From Syngnathus acus (lineage: Eukaryota; Chordata; Actinopteri; Syngnathiformes; Syngnathidae), in assembly GCF_901709675.1 (NCBI RefSeq), contig NC_051107.1, positions 524,001 to 588,000 of the forward strand: a DNA stretch of 64,000 nt. Reading direction: 5' to 3'. Below are positions 32,516-46,729 of this stretch, one piece after another; the first letter of the stretch is position 1, and every line of letters begins with the position of its first letter. Under the pieces are notes generated by a model. That model made no database searches. It saw only the letters and a program-made list of their open reading frames with translations, and had not been told where the DNA came from. The position numbers and the translations under genes are program-made.

Positions 32516-35500
32516 TATATATACAGTGCCTTGCGAAAGTATTCGGCCCCCTTGAACCTTTCAACATTTCGCGACATTTCAGGCTTCAAACATAAAGATA
32601 TAAAAGTTACATTTTTTGTCAAGAATCAACAAGTGGGACACAATCGTGAAGTGGAACAAAATTTATTGGATAATTTAAATTTTTTAACAAATAAAAAACT
32701 GAAAAGTGGGGCGTGCAATATTATTCGCCCCCCTTGCGCTAATACTTTGTAGCACCACCTTTTGCTGCAATTACAGCTGCAAGTCGCTTGGGGTATGTCT
32801 CTATCAGTTTTGCACATCGAGAGACTGGAATTCTTGCCCATTCTTCCTTGCAAAACAGCTCGAGCTCAGTGAGGTTGGATGGAGAGCGTTTGTGAACAGC
32901 AGTCTTCAGCTCTTTCCACAGATTCTCGATTGGATTCAGGTCTGGACTTTGACTTGGCCATTCTAACACCTGGATACGTCTATTTGTGAACCATTCCATT
33001 GTAGATTTGGCTTTATGTTTTGGATCATTGTCCTGTTGGAAGATAAATCTCCGTCCCAGTCTCAGGTCTTTTGCAGACACCAACAGGTTTTCTTCCAGAA
33101 TGGTCCTGTATTTGGCTCCATCCATCTTCCCATCAATTTTAGCCATCTTCCCTGTCCCTGCTGAAGAAAAGCAGGCCCAAACCATGATGCTGCCACCACC
33201 ATGTTTGACAGTGGGGATGGTGTGTTCAGGGTGATGAGCTGTGTTGCTTTTACGCCAAACATATCGTTTTGCATTGTGGCCAAAAGGTTCGATTTTGGTT
33301 TCATCTGACCAGAGCACCTTCTTCCACATGTTTGGTGTGTCTCCCAGGTGGCTTGTGGCAAACTTTAAACGAGACTTTTTATGGATATCTTTGAGAAATG
33401 GCTTTCTTCTTGCCACTCTTCCATAAAGGCCAGATTTGTGCAGTGCACGACTGATTGTTGTCCTATGGACAGACTCTCCCACCTCAGCTGTAGTTATCTG
33501 CAGTTCATCCAGAGTGATCATGGGTCTCTTGGCTGCATCTCTGATCAGTCTTCTCCTTGTTTGAGATGAAAGTTTGGAGGGACGGCTGGGTCTTGGTAGA
33601 TTTGCAGTGGTCTGATACTCCTTCCATTTCAATATAATTGCTTGCACAGTGCTCCTTGAGATGTTTAAAGCTTGGGAAATCTTTTTGTATCCAAATCCGG
33701 CTTTAAACTTCTCCACAACAGTATCTCGGACCTGCCTGGTGTGTTCCTTTGTCTTCATGGTTCTCTCTGCGCTTTAAACAGAACCCTGAGACTATCAAAG
33801 AGCAGGTGCATTTATACGGAGACTTGATTACACACAGGTGCATTCTATTTATCATCATCAGTCATTTAGGACAACATTGGATCATTCAAAGATCCTCACT
33901 GAACTTCTGGAGTGAGTTTGCTGCACTGAAAGTAAAGGGGCCGAATAATATTGCACGCCCCCCTTTTCAGTTTTTTATTTGTTAAAAAAGTTTAAATTAT
34001 CCAATAAATTTCGTTCCACTTCACGATTATGTCCCACTTGTTGATTCTTGACAAAAAATTAAAATTTTATATCTTTATGTTTGAAGCCTGAAATGTGGCG
34101 AAATGTTGAAAGGTTCAAGGGGGCCGAATATTTTCGCAAGGCACTGTATAATATATATATATATATATACACTTTGATGTAAAGTGATGCAAGTCAATAC
34201 CCCATGACATGGAGGGAAAACAAAATCACATTGAAAAGATTATGATAATGAATGGTACTTCATTTTCTAATGTATTGGGCCAAATGCAATTTCCCCCCCC
34301 CGCATAATATTAATACCCCGTGGCATACGGGAAAAAAACATGTTTGGAGCATTTAGCCTACAAGCGCTTTCGAACGTAATCACAAATCTGTTTAAATGTT
34401 CACACAAATACATTTGAATATGATCCCGAATACATTTTGAAGTGCTCGCACAGACGTTCGAACGTGCTCGCAAACATTTTCAAACACATTTAAATACATT
34501 CGAGCGTACTTGCAAATAAGTTCGAACAAACTCGCAAGTACGTTGGAACATATTTGAATACAGTTACACATGTTCAAATGACAACTCTAGGAGGCCTGTG
34601 ACACATTATAATATCCAAAACAATTACAGAGATGCAAATGAAATATTCATATTCATAGACTGCAAATAAAATATTCATATTTCATTTATATATTACTTTC
34701 ATACATAATGGTCTTTAATCAAGACAACAATATACCAATCCAACATGTCATGCCTTATGTCTTTTCCAGTATGTCAAACAATTCATATTTTTATAGCCAC
34801 AGGTAAAAAAATAAATTAAGATTGCGACATAATGGCTAACGTGTGCCCCCCCAAATAATACAATGAATAATTTTATTTTGAATTTGTTCCACAAAAAGAC
34901 AAGATGACAAAACAATTGGCCAAAGTTGTGCTTTTAAAACATCTGTGTTTACGTCAACATGATCATAGAATGTTGCTAATGGAGGTAACGGAGTCAAAAG
35001 TCATCATGGTGCAATAGACTACATGCTAGCTGATAATAACAGCTAAATTTTATGTCCGCCTAAGTCAGGCCCTATCTGTGAAACAGTAAAAAAATAAAAT
35101 AAAATAATAATAATGGAGTCAGCCTTTGGTGACAAGCAATTGCGAGGAAACTGATGTCTGAAAAAGCCAAATGTAATAGTGTCGCAAATAAGTACTCTTA
35201 GACTCACCGTTTTGCCTTGCAGCGACTGAGGTGTAATGGGCTGAGAAGGAACACCAGCTCCCATGGGACGGCGATCGAGTGTGCTCCCGAACTGAGGAAG
35301 AAATTTTGATTTGTGTGAATATATTAGAAAAAAGATTAAAAAAGTGCTCTGTAGCCCTTTGTACCAAGCCGTAGGAAACTAGAATTTAATTTTGGTGGGG
35401 CATTGTTGCAACGTTTCACAATACTCACTTCGACTATCCCCTTTTGCAGATTCTCTTTTGTACAGTTTATTACCGTATTGGCCCGAATATAAGACGGTGT

Positions 35501-38500
35501 TTTTGCATTGAAATAAGACTGAAAAAGTGTGGTTTGTCTTACATTCGGGGTCTAGATATTATACCCATTCACAACGCTAGATGGCGCCAGATATCTTTGA
35601 AGCGAATGAACTTAACTCCCCAGGCCAAAGCGAACCCCTGTCACGAAGAATAAAAATAAAAATAGCGGTAGCAGTTTGCATTATTTTATTGCAATATTTT
35701 TCCTTATTCAGATTTGTTTCAAGAATACAGTTACATTTAGACTTCACTTTGATGGTTAATGCGGTTATTGCAATTTTGTTGTTTTATCACAGTAGATTGG
35801 TTTATTTACATTTCAAAAACCAGAAGCCATTCATTTATAAATGTGATTGCACTTTAGTTTACATATATAAATGTTCAGATATTAAGATGTGATAGACCGT
35901 TTTTGCATGATTTGAATGAGGCAAAATAACTTGCTTTTTCTGTCGAATATATTGTTATAATCATTTGTTTCAGATGTACTGTAATTATTTTCTGTATAAA
36001 AATTAAATTGGTGTTCAAAAAGTCTTTTTTCAAACTTGAGTCTTGAAAAAGAGGGGGTCGTCTTATTATCAGGGTCATCTTATATTCGGGCCAATACGGT
36101 ACTATTTTTTCCTCGCTCCTCTTTATTTTGGGTGTAATTCCACTGATGACCATTGGATGGTGGAACATTTCTGTTGTAAATTTGGAGAAAGAAGAGCAAA
36201 AACAGGAAATACTTTAAGATCATTATAGTTTTTTCTAAGGGTTATCGAATGTTAAATCCTCTTTAATCCTACTTTATATGCCAATAAAAAGCAAAGGGTT
36301 GTAGAATCATTTCGCAATGTACATCTTTAGCCATCATTAATGAAGTGTATTGTGCGATTATAAATTTGGTAATTTGGAAAAAAAAAAAAAACTGGATTTC
36401 CTTATTTTAAACAGAGAAATGGGTACAATATTTTTGTTTCATCCATTTCCTTAGTTTTCTCAATATACTGTTGTGTTTGCATTTGAATGACACCAGCCTC
36501 TTTGTTTATTTATTTATGTATTCTTTTTAAAAAATTAGTGTCAATAACTGCCAATGCGAAAATAAATCAAGTTTTCTGAATCTGAACCTCCGCGTGGAAA
36601 ATAAGGGCATGCCAGTTAGTCAAACCTTTATGATCTCCTCTTTACCTTGGCAGGGTGTGTCCTATGGAGACGATCAAGCGTCCCATCTTCACTAAAGTTT
36701 GGTGATGACACTTCGGAGTGGGAGCTGCCGGTGTTAGAAATGCCTTGCTTGCATGGAGGGGGCAGAGTGTTGTAGAGCGCTAACGATCCGTGCGATGGCG
36801 AGGTGGGGATGGAGTGTACGGCGCCGTGTTCTGATATGTTGCCCATTGTTTTTGTGTTGGGAAGGGTGCCATAATGACCTGCAGACAAAAACACAAAATG
36901 AGAAAAGCATGTCAGTTGTTCTTTTCGTAATTTCTGACTTACTTTTTATTTCTCTACTTTGCCACTACTCCTTTTTTTTTTTTTTTTTAAAGTTACAACA
37001 TAATTTCAGTGGACCACAGCAATTTGGGTTTGTAGAGAAAATAACTTGCAGTTACAACAACGCAACGTTATACTGTTAGCTTTTTTTCTTACCTGGACCA
37101 TGAAACATAACTTGTACATCAAATTTGTATTTCTCATGAATTACGCTTAGGTCTGTCATTAGCTAATACTTTTAGAATTATCGATAATTCCATCAATTAA
37201 TCGGTTGTATTTGTATTTTGTATTAAAAAACAATTTTTGCCCCATTTATTGCTTATTAGCCAATTGTTGTTTATATGGTATTGTTTAAGTGAAAACAACT
37301 AAACAACCAATAATATCACATGACTGAGATCACTGTTGTATTCACCAACCTTTTTCAAATTGATCCAGTTTATTGATGAGGTTACTGTTTTCCAAAGTAA
37401 AAGCAGAAGTTTGTAAATAAAAGATAATCAGTCTGCTTTCATATGAATGATTGCAAAAATTAATGAATTACTGTTAAGTCTGACAGAAAATGCGGACAAT
37501 TTTAAGTTAAAATGGCTCTAAACAATTAGTCCATTATTAAAATAGCCGTCAATTAATTTGATAATCGATTCGTTGTCAATTAATCGATTCATTTTGACAC
37601 CTCTAACTTAGGCACATATTATAATTAAGGTAAATGAAGAATTAATTAATATCAGAGATGGTTTACTTCAGTGACAATTAAAAATGTTCTTTGTAGCGAT
37701 TCCCCACGAGAACTTGAATTTTCCGTCGTATTTGCTCAACTGTTTGTTGCTACCTGTTGGTTGAGCCAGACTTTGCCTGGAGAAGGCCTGCCTCTGCTGC
37801 CATTCATACAGCTGCCACATGGTGTCGTCTCTCATTGACCTTCTCTTCTCCGCTGTGGTGACGGTGCTGGTTGAGGCAGGTCGAAGAGCCTGATCATATG
37901 TTGAACCCGCCACACTGCAGATGCTGTCAGGCCTCATCATGCTGTTTCGGGGTAACGTGCGGTAGCCCTCTGGGTATCTGGGTACAAGCTGGGCATGGTG
38001 GCTGGGCATGTTTCTGGGTAACGTCTGGTAGGATGAAACACTGGGAAACAAAGGAAGAATGGAGATTGCTGGTTGGCTCTCTCTATATTTGTTACTTTTT
38101 CATTACTATTTTGTAATTTCCCTTCCATTTTGTATGAAAAAAAAAAAGTTTGACAAGCCAGACGGTCTTGTTCACTCATTTCAATTAAATGCTCATCCTT
38201 TACAGATTTATTGATGAATTTTCTTAAATTATGCAAAGGCAACACAGCCAAACAAGTGTCCCTTGAGACTATTTTTGAAAACACTACCATGTATTTATTG
38301 CTTAAGATTTGAAAGCCTTCTCTGTGTTCAAATGTTATTTACTCACTTCATCTGTCCATGTTCAGGCAATGTCATTGCATGACAAAAATTATACAGAGAT
38401 TTTTTAAGTGACAAAATGGCCTTTATGAAGTGTTTCTCCCTTTATTATTGATTTTATATTCCCGTTGCAAGAACACTGAACACTGAAGTTCTTATTTAGA

Positions 38501-41500
38501 GTACCATAAAAAGCTTTGCTCCTGTATTGCTCTAAATGGCTGACCAAATGGTAAACAAAATCCGCACTTAACAAGTGACACAAAAAGCTTTTAGCTCCCT
38601 CAGGACAAGGATGAAGGACTCTATACAAAGTGATGAGGGAGAAAAGCTTTTAAGTTTTGTAAAGGAGCACAAGTTGAACCAACTGCATGCGTACAAACTA
38701 TGTAACATAATTTCTGTCCTAAATTTCTGTATTGCAGAACTAATGAAGGCCTATATTGTTGTCAATTAACTATCAGTTTTTATTGTGTTGTAGGTCAGAA
38801 AATCATACTGAGTGATGATTATCATTACATTGTATGTGCATCACACAATTAGATTTTCTATATTTTAAAGCTATCATAACCTATTCATTTACCATAATCC
38901 TGCAACCGTAAGCAACTCGCTTCCTGACATTTAATTAATTAAATTGTCTTAATTTTTTCACAGGAGGGAAATTTAAATATACTAATAACATTGTCTATTC
39001 CAAATACAAATCAAGGCTGGCCCTATTTCCAGTAACACCAATAAAGGGCTAAGCAACTACTTGCAAAATGCAATATTTATTTTTAACCCAGCCAGGGTTT
39101 CTGCAGGTATCAGCAAACCTAATTTAAGACTTTTCAATGCAGATTTAGTTCATGTAAAATTAATGACTACTGCATATATATATACCTATACCCACAATTA
39201 ATTGCATGATTTCCACTCAGGATTAATCGTTAACCATTTTGTTATTGTTTTAAATGTACAAGAATTTTTTTCAATTATTTACTAACATAACAGTGGACTG
39301 TTGTAATCTTGATGCGTGCCTTGCGGAGATCAAGCAATGGATGTCTCTCAACTTCCTTCGTCTTAACCCAGATAAAACTGAGATGTTGATAATTGGTCCA
39401 ACTCGTTATCAACACTTATTTAAGGACACCACTATAACTACAGGTAACCGTACTATCACTCAGAGCGATACTGTAACTAATCTCGGGGTAATATTTGACC
39501 AAACGCTGTCCTTTCAAAAGCACATTAAGAATATAACCAGAATTGCGTTTTTTCACCTTCGTAACGTTGCTAAGATTCGTCCGATCCTCTCGACCGGTGA
39601 TGCGGAAACTATTATACATGTGTTCGTCACGTCGCGCCTGGACTACTGTAATGCATTATTCTCTGGTCTTCCTAAGTCCAGCATCAAAAGTCTACAGTTA
39701 GTACAAAATGCTGCTGCGAGGCTGCTCTCACGGACAAGAAAATTTGATCACGTTACCCCAATATTAGCCAACTTACATTGGCTCCTGGTCCATTTAAGAT
39801 GTGACTTCAAGGTTCTTCTATTAACCGATAAATCACTGCATGGCTTAGCGCCTTCATATCTCGTCGACCTAGTTGTTCCTTATGTTCCGTCTCGTAACCT
39901 TCGTTCGCAAAACGCTAGTCTTTTAGTGACACCGAGAGCCAAGAAAATGTCCGCAGGGTCTAGAGCATTTTTTATTCGGGCTCCAGAGCTTTGGAATGCC
40001 CTACCAATGGATATTAGAACTGCTACCTCACTAGGAACATTTAAGACGCGTTTAAAGACACATTTCTCTGATATGGCCTTTAATTAACCTGTAGTGGCCG
40101 CTTCGGCTGGAGTTTGTTTTTGCTCCCTCTCCCCACACCCCTCCCCCCACCGGCTGGGGAGGTGGTTAGGTGGCACCAAAGCTGACAGCGGCTATCTGGA
40201 TTCTCGTGGACCAATTCAGGATGAGGGAACTGCAGCGCACCCTCCTCGAAGACACTGCCAGGACAATCGAGGGCACCTCCGGCAGCTCTTCGCTTTGACT
40301 TGGACATCCACTTTTTCATTGATTTTCATAATATGTATTATTTGTGCCATCTCTGCATCCATTGCAGCCTGGTGATCCTGAAAGGGGGATCCTTCCATCT
40401 GTGGTCCCTTCTCAAGGTTTCTCATTTTCCCCTGGTAGGGGTTTTTTGAATTTTTCCTTGCCCTTTTGGGAGCTTAAGATCAGGGGATGCTTTGAGAATA
40501 ATTGTCAATTTTTGTCTATGTGAAGCCCTTTGAGACTGCTTGTGATTTAGGGCTATACAAATAAACTTGACTTGACAAATGTGTTGGACAGAATAAAAGT
40601 ATCTTTTAGTTAATTGTATGTAAGTTTATAGTAATGTTGAGTTATTTGAAGTTAATATACACACACACGCGCACACACACACACACACGCACGCACGCAC
40701 ACACACAAGGATAAAAATTGAGTCCGATTAAGATAAATTTAAGTGATTTTTCTACCACTAGGTGGCAAGAGCATTTCATGTAGGATCTTGGTGAAAGGTA
40801 CAGTACATTTTTCTTTTCGAATTAAGTAAATTAATTGCCCATATTTTTCATCACATTAATTATTGTTTTAATGTCTTAAAGTGACTCCTTTGCACAACTT
40901 TGTGTACCTTTAGTGAGTTAAGTTTTATAATGATGCACATTGTAATTAGAGACACAGCTTTTCTGCAAACGAGACAGAAAGGACACTGATGATGTTACAC
41001 ATGCTATTTTCAGGAGTTGCTGAATAAAATATGCCTCAAGTCTGACGAGCAAATGACTTGGAGTAACTCCAAGTGACAAGCTGGGCATAGCCTCTTGGTT
41101 CTAAGGGTCTAAAAGAGTTGTCGCAAGCAAGGTCAGTGCTAACTAATGATGTTTTCCGTATTTTCCGCACGCACTGTAAGGCGCACCTAAAAGCCTATAA
41201 TTTTCTCCAAAACCAAAAGTGTGCCTTTTAATAAGGTGTGCCTTGCGTGTGGATCGAATTCCAAAATCTGTTAAGTTGTTTTGTGTGGCTTCCGTAATAT
41301 ACAGGCGTAATTTGTAGACCCGATGACCCAATCAGAAGACATTACGTTCTACGTAGATCGGTGCAAAAAATAACCAATCAGAGGACTGTACTTAACACGT
41401 AGCGTATGTACCTCCTCCGCCATTGATAAATAAATACTATCGTTTTTGCAAAGCATTAGGACCCTCTAAAATGGCATAGACAAAGAGACATGCTTACGAG

Positions 41501-44500
41501 GCACAATTAGAGCTTTATGGAATGCCAGGATCATTGCAGAATAGCAACGTGACAACGACGAGAAGGAACTTGGCATGTTTAATGGCGAACTTGCCAAACT
41601 GTTTCATTTGGATACAGAAGATGAGGATTTTGATGGATTTGCGTATCGATTAACAATGCGAGTACAATACAGTACATGATTAAATAGTAGAATAAAGTAC
41701 AACGGGAATTGACTGCCTTGCTCCTGTGACTTTTTTTTTTACCGTAAATCATGGCCCTATAATGCGGTGCATCCTGTGTGGATTAAGTACAGAAAAGCCC
41801 CCGGAATTGAGTCTGCGCCGTTTAACCCGAAGCGCCTTATGGTGCAGAAAATACGGGATTTGATGCTTCTTGACATCATCTCACAGCCATCTTACCTTCT
41901 ATCATCTTCTGTCCGAGTTCTGCGACTCGTCTGCTCCAACTGCTGAATGGAATTGGTTCTGGACAAACCTCTAGCTGGTTCCTGAACTGGAGTCGCTGCA
42001 ACCCTCGCCTGGTATTCGTTTTTTGCTGTGTGGTCTACTGACCCTGATCCGTTCACCTGTGTAGGTTTTGGCAGCGCGAGTGTGGCCTGGCCCTGGCGGG
42101 AAGCAGACACCGCTGCTGCAATGGCAGCCGCCTGGGCTGGTTGTAGTTTTAGGTTGCTTATTTTTGTGTGAGACAGCTCGGCACTGGGATCTTGCTGGAA
42201 GCGGTGTTCATTCCCATGACGAAGCGTAGCATACTTTTCCAAGTCTCTTAGAGTTGCATATTTATCCCCTTCTCTGAGCGTGCTGTATTTCCTAACTTCC
42301 TTCAAAGTGTTATATTTGTCCACAATTTGTAATGTTCCATATTTACTCTGTGTTTCCTTTAATGAAAGCTGCCTCCTCACTTCTCTCTGAGGGACGTATT
42401 TCTGTGTTTCTTTTACAAGGGTGGGCGGGATTCCCATTTTTTGCAGTAGGAATGCGTCTTCTTCATCATTTGACAAAAAATATTTATCACCAACTTTAGT
42501 TGTAGCAAGTTTCTCTTCTGTTGGCGTCGCTCTGTATTTGTCGTCGGCTTTCCGAATTGAGCACTTGTCCAAGTCCCTTTGGATGGAGTACCTTTCGCCA
42601 TCCTTCTGCAGCATGTACTTTTCACCTCCCTTGTGCAGGAGATACTTGTCACCATCCCTTTGGAGCATGTAGCTAACACAGTCTTGCTTTAAGCAATACC
42701 TCCCCCCATCTTTCTGTAAGGTGTAGTACTCTCGCTCCTTCTCGCCGTGCGGTTTATCAGCATCTCTCAGTCGTTTCTCATCAGCTCGTGATAAGGAATG
42801 TTGACGTACAGGCACACGATTTCGTTCGTTGTTTTGGATCTCTGGTCGGCTGAAGACTCTGTTATTCAATAGGTTGTTTAATTCCTGAGGTGCCGGCTGA
42901 TCTACTTTAAACTTGTCCAACCTGTGACAGAAGCAAAAAAAAAAATTATGTTAATTGTAAATACAGAAAAGTCAGATTTATGCTCCAAGATCAAACATAT
43001 AAGTAGCGTTCTAAAATGTAATTATCATAAAAGAGAGAAATTCTCAAAAGGTATGACGCCCCTGTATAGTATTGAAAATCATTCATCGTTGTTAAAATGA
43101 ATCTTTGACGTCTATAGCTGTCAATGGCAGTGAATGAGATAAAAATAAAATTGTGCGTTTTTGCTGTTTTTGTTTCTCATGCGAGTTTTTAATTAGGGTT
43201 GCATTATGATAACAATATCAAATATGACATAAAAACTAACATGTCTATTTGTGGGCATTGCCCCGCAGAGGTTTTGACAGGTCCACCGTGGACAAGGGCA
43301 GCGTCTGTCATGACTTTCATCCAGGACTCCATTTCTTTGGCTGTGTCAGTGCAGAAATAGTACGTCCTCATATTGGGGTGAGTGGCCTACAAGAAAGAGA
43401 TATTAAGAGAGACAGCGAAAGAGAAGCATCAAACTGCACAATGCCTTGATATGATTTCTGTTGACATCCTAGATTTGTCTGAGTGTGTTTGGCTTCTTTA
43501 ATCCAATTTATAACAAAAAGTAAGCATGACCCCACTCAAAATATCTGTCATGCTGATGACATAAATCCCCATTGCTATGTGGTTATATCAGTCACGATGA
43601 GAACTTTTACCTTAAAGGCATATTTTCTGCTGATGTGGTCATCCACTGACAACATGGAGATATGAAAGCTCGGGAGCAGGATACTACCAAGGATGCTGTC
43701 TTCTTTTTCATCTGCAACACATCATAACAATAACATTAAAAGATGGTTGTAAAATCATCAATACTTTGTTCAATATTGTTTTCAATGACAATGTCTTTAG
43801 TCTATTGAGTCGCCTTACCACGGTAGTAGAAAAGGCACATGTCCGACAGAACAAACCACCTCTTCTTCCATAGCTTCATGCCTGTACTGTCCTTAGAGGT
43901 CAAAGTTAACAGAAAATCAGTCAACATTTACTGGGGGTGGGAAAATGAAGCTTCAAATTTGCTTCATGAACCAGTTATATTTTTTTACACTTCCAGATGG
44001 CGCTTACTGTTCAAAATTGGATTGACTTTCTTGAATCACTTATTTAGACTAACAGTGTCATTTACAGTAAAAAAATAAAACCGGTTCACGAAGCAAATGT
44101 GAAGCTTCATTTTCCCCTAACTAATATTTACTCTTGCTCACTCACATAACCTTTTTTTTTTTTACTTACGTCATTTCTTTTTCCTCTCTGCTGCCTTATT
44201 TCACCTTGTTTTTCTACTAACCCATCAGTCGTAAACAGATGTCTTTTTTATTTTACCCTGCTTTTTGATGATGTTTGCAGTGACTACTTTGACTGACTAC
44301 TGATTCTGATTCTGACTTCCTCCACAGATCCTACCTCAAAAGAAGGTCACGATTTAAAGGAGGAGCAGATGAGTTTTCATGTGTGAGAGAGAAATTTGTT
44401 GACAGGTTTACAGGCAGGGAGTGAAGGTCTGCTGGTGGGTATTACAGCCACGCTTTTTTGCAAGCTGATGAAATTCTGTAGACTTGCTTCCTTGTTGCTA

Positions 44501-46689
44501 CTCTGCTTCTAATAAACAGATGAGTAAAATATACTCATCACCATGAGTGCAACTTTCTGCCTTACCTGTTTATAAAGCCAGCTGCTTTTGACCACTGGGG
44601 CATTTATGTTTCTCTTGATAGAGTTGGACCTCTTGCCAAAGTTGTGAACTTTTTTGGAAGACCTAGAAGGCTGTTAAAATAGAAAATATAGGCAAACCTA
44701 TTTTATATACGGTATTTTCAAGTAAACATAGTTGAAATCATGGACTGCCAATCAACCAAAATAATAATTTAGGCACCATTTTTTGTCACCTTTGGTGTGT
44801 TTTTTGCCGACAATGCACAAAACTATTCGTTCAAGTATAAAAATAATGTGGTTTTTTTTTACTCTTTCACCAAGAAATAGAAAGACAAAGCATTACTTGC
44901 CAATATTCACAGAATACACACTTGTTTTCAAATCTATTTTAAATAGTAAAATATACAATATTGAAGAGAATCACTGATTCGTATATTGCATCTACAATAC
45001 AACAATCTAAACCTCTGCCGATGTTTAAAGTAGGTCGTCTTGCTTTAGGGGATCTCAACAGTAGCAATCTTTGGTACATCATTTGTTATTTCAGCTGAGT
45101 TGCCACATTACGCTGCATCTTAAATTGACAGCAACGCATTTAAATTCATAATTTATACTCAGTTTTCCAGTTTTTTTATACCATCCATTTTTTTCCCCCT
45201 AGCAGTGCACAAAATTAGATCCATTCATGTTTATAAATTATGATTTCTCATGAATACATAAATACTGCGCATAAGATATTTTTTTTTACCATTTTTTACC
45301 ATGTATAATGCGCCCCCATGTATAATACGCACCCTAAAAATGGCATGTCGATGCTGGAAAAAAGCCTGTACCCATGTATAATACGCACCCAAATTTTGAC
45401 TCCTACTTAAGTCCGTAAACATAAAATTATTTCAGAAAAAAGATCATCTTTGGGAACAACCGGTTGTTATTCTGCCGGTCAGTATCACTGCGCATGCACT
45501 AGCAAACTTGATAGCGAAGAAATGTTTCGGATTTGTGTAGGGTACATTGTGACAGCAAACGATCAGGTGATCGAGCAAGCGTCTGATACGAGAGCATTGT
45601 GTTCGTATGGAGCGTGTTTGAAGTGAACAGCAGAGAAGAAAGGAACAAGGCAAAGTGTTGTGAAATAAAATATTACCTGTAATACGCATTTAGGTAGAGA
45701 ACTGAACTCTCGCTCTTTATATAGCTGACATGTCAAAAAAAAAAAAAAAAGAATTGTACCCATGTATAATGCGCACCCCAGATTTTAGGGCAATAAATTA
45801 GTTAAATTTTGCGCATTATACATGGGAAAAAACGGTAATTCTTTCAACCAGTTTAAACATGAACTTATTCATGACAGCCTGAAGACTCCGATTAGATTTT
45901 TAGGGGCACGTTTACAGACTCAAAAGCTGCTTTTTGCGAATCGGCATTTTAAATAACAGTCTGAAGTCCTTCGATTAGTAACACTTTCTACTAAAGTAAC
46001 TGTGAAGCTTCAATCCTCTAAAACCGATGGCAAAAATAGATGCATTTAAGTAAAAGCAACATTTCTAGCAAGTGGCCTCCAGTTAAATACCGTATTTTTC
46101 GGACTATAAGTCGCGGGTATTTTCATAGTTTGGGTGGAGGGGGGCGACATATACTCAGGAGCGACTTATATGTGAAATTATTCACGAATTTTTACTTGAT
46201 CATTAACACATTCCTTACTTATTTGTATAGTTGATCACTTCACTATAAACTGCATGAGGGTGCACTATGGCTGTGGAATAATTGGAGCCTTACTGACAAT
46301 GAGTTCCATTCACTGACTTCCAAAGTCAGGAGATTTAATGATTTGGAGTGACACAGATGGTTCGATAAACTTGTTATTTATGTTATAGTTATTTGATATA
46401 TAGTTTATTTAGAGTAGCAACGTCTATGTTGTTAGACTTCAGTAGTATCCGATTGTCTAGCAAGGCCGCGAAGGCAGCAGGGGGGGAGACGGGAAGAGCG
46501 ATCCAGGGCGCTCGCTTATAGCACTGTGTGTTGGCTCATATGTTGAGCTCTTGTTTTGTGAAATAAAGAGCCGGTTACCAAACCCACGTTTTGCCTGGTA
46601 CTTTGGTAACGCTACAATATAGTTATATACGTAGATCTGTGGAATAATTGGAGTCGCAACTGATGACGAGGCTGACGTCAGCGGCGCAC

Positions 46690-46729
<40 letters not shown>

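Noticed and set aside
39416-39619. Minus-strand frame across the LINE
   Set aside because: Antisense of the L2-like reverse transcriptase.
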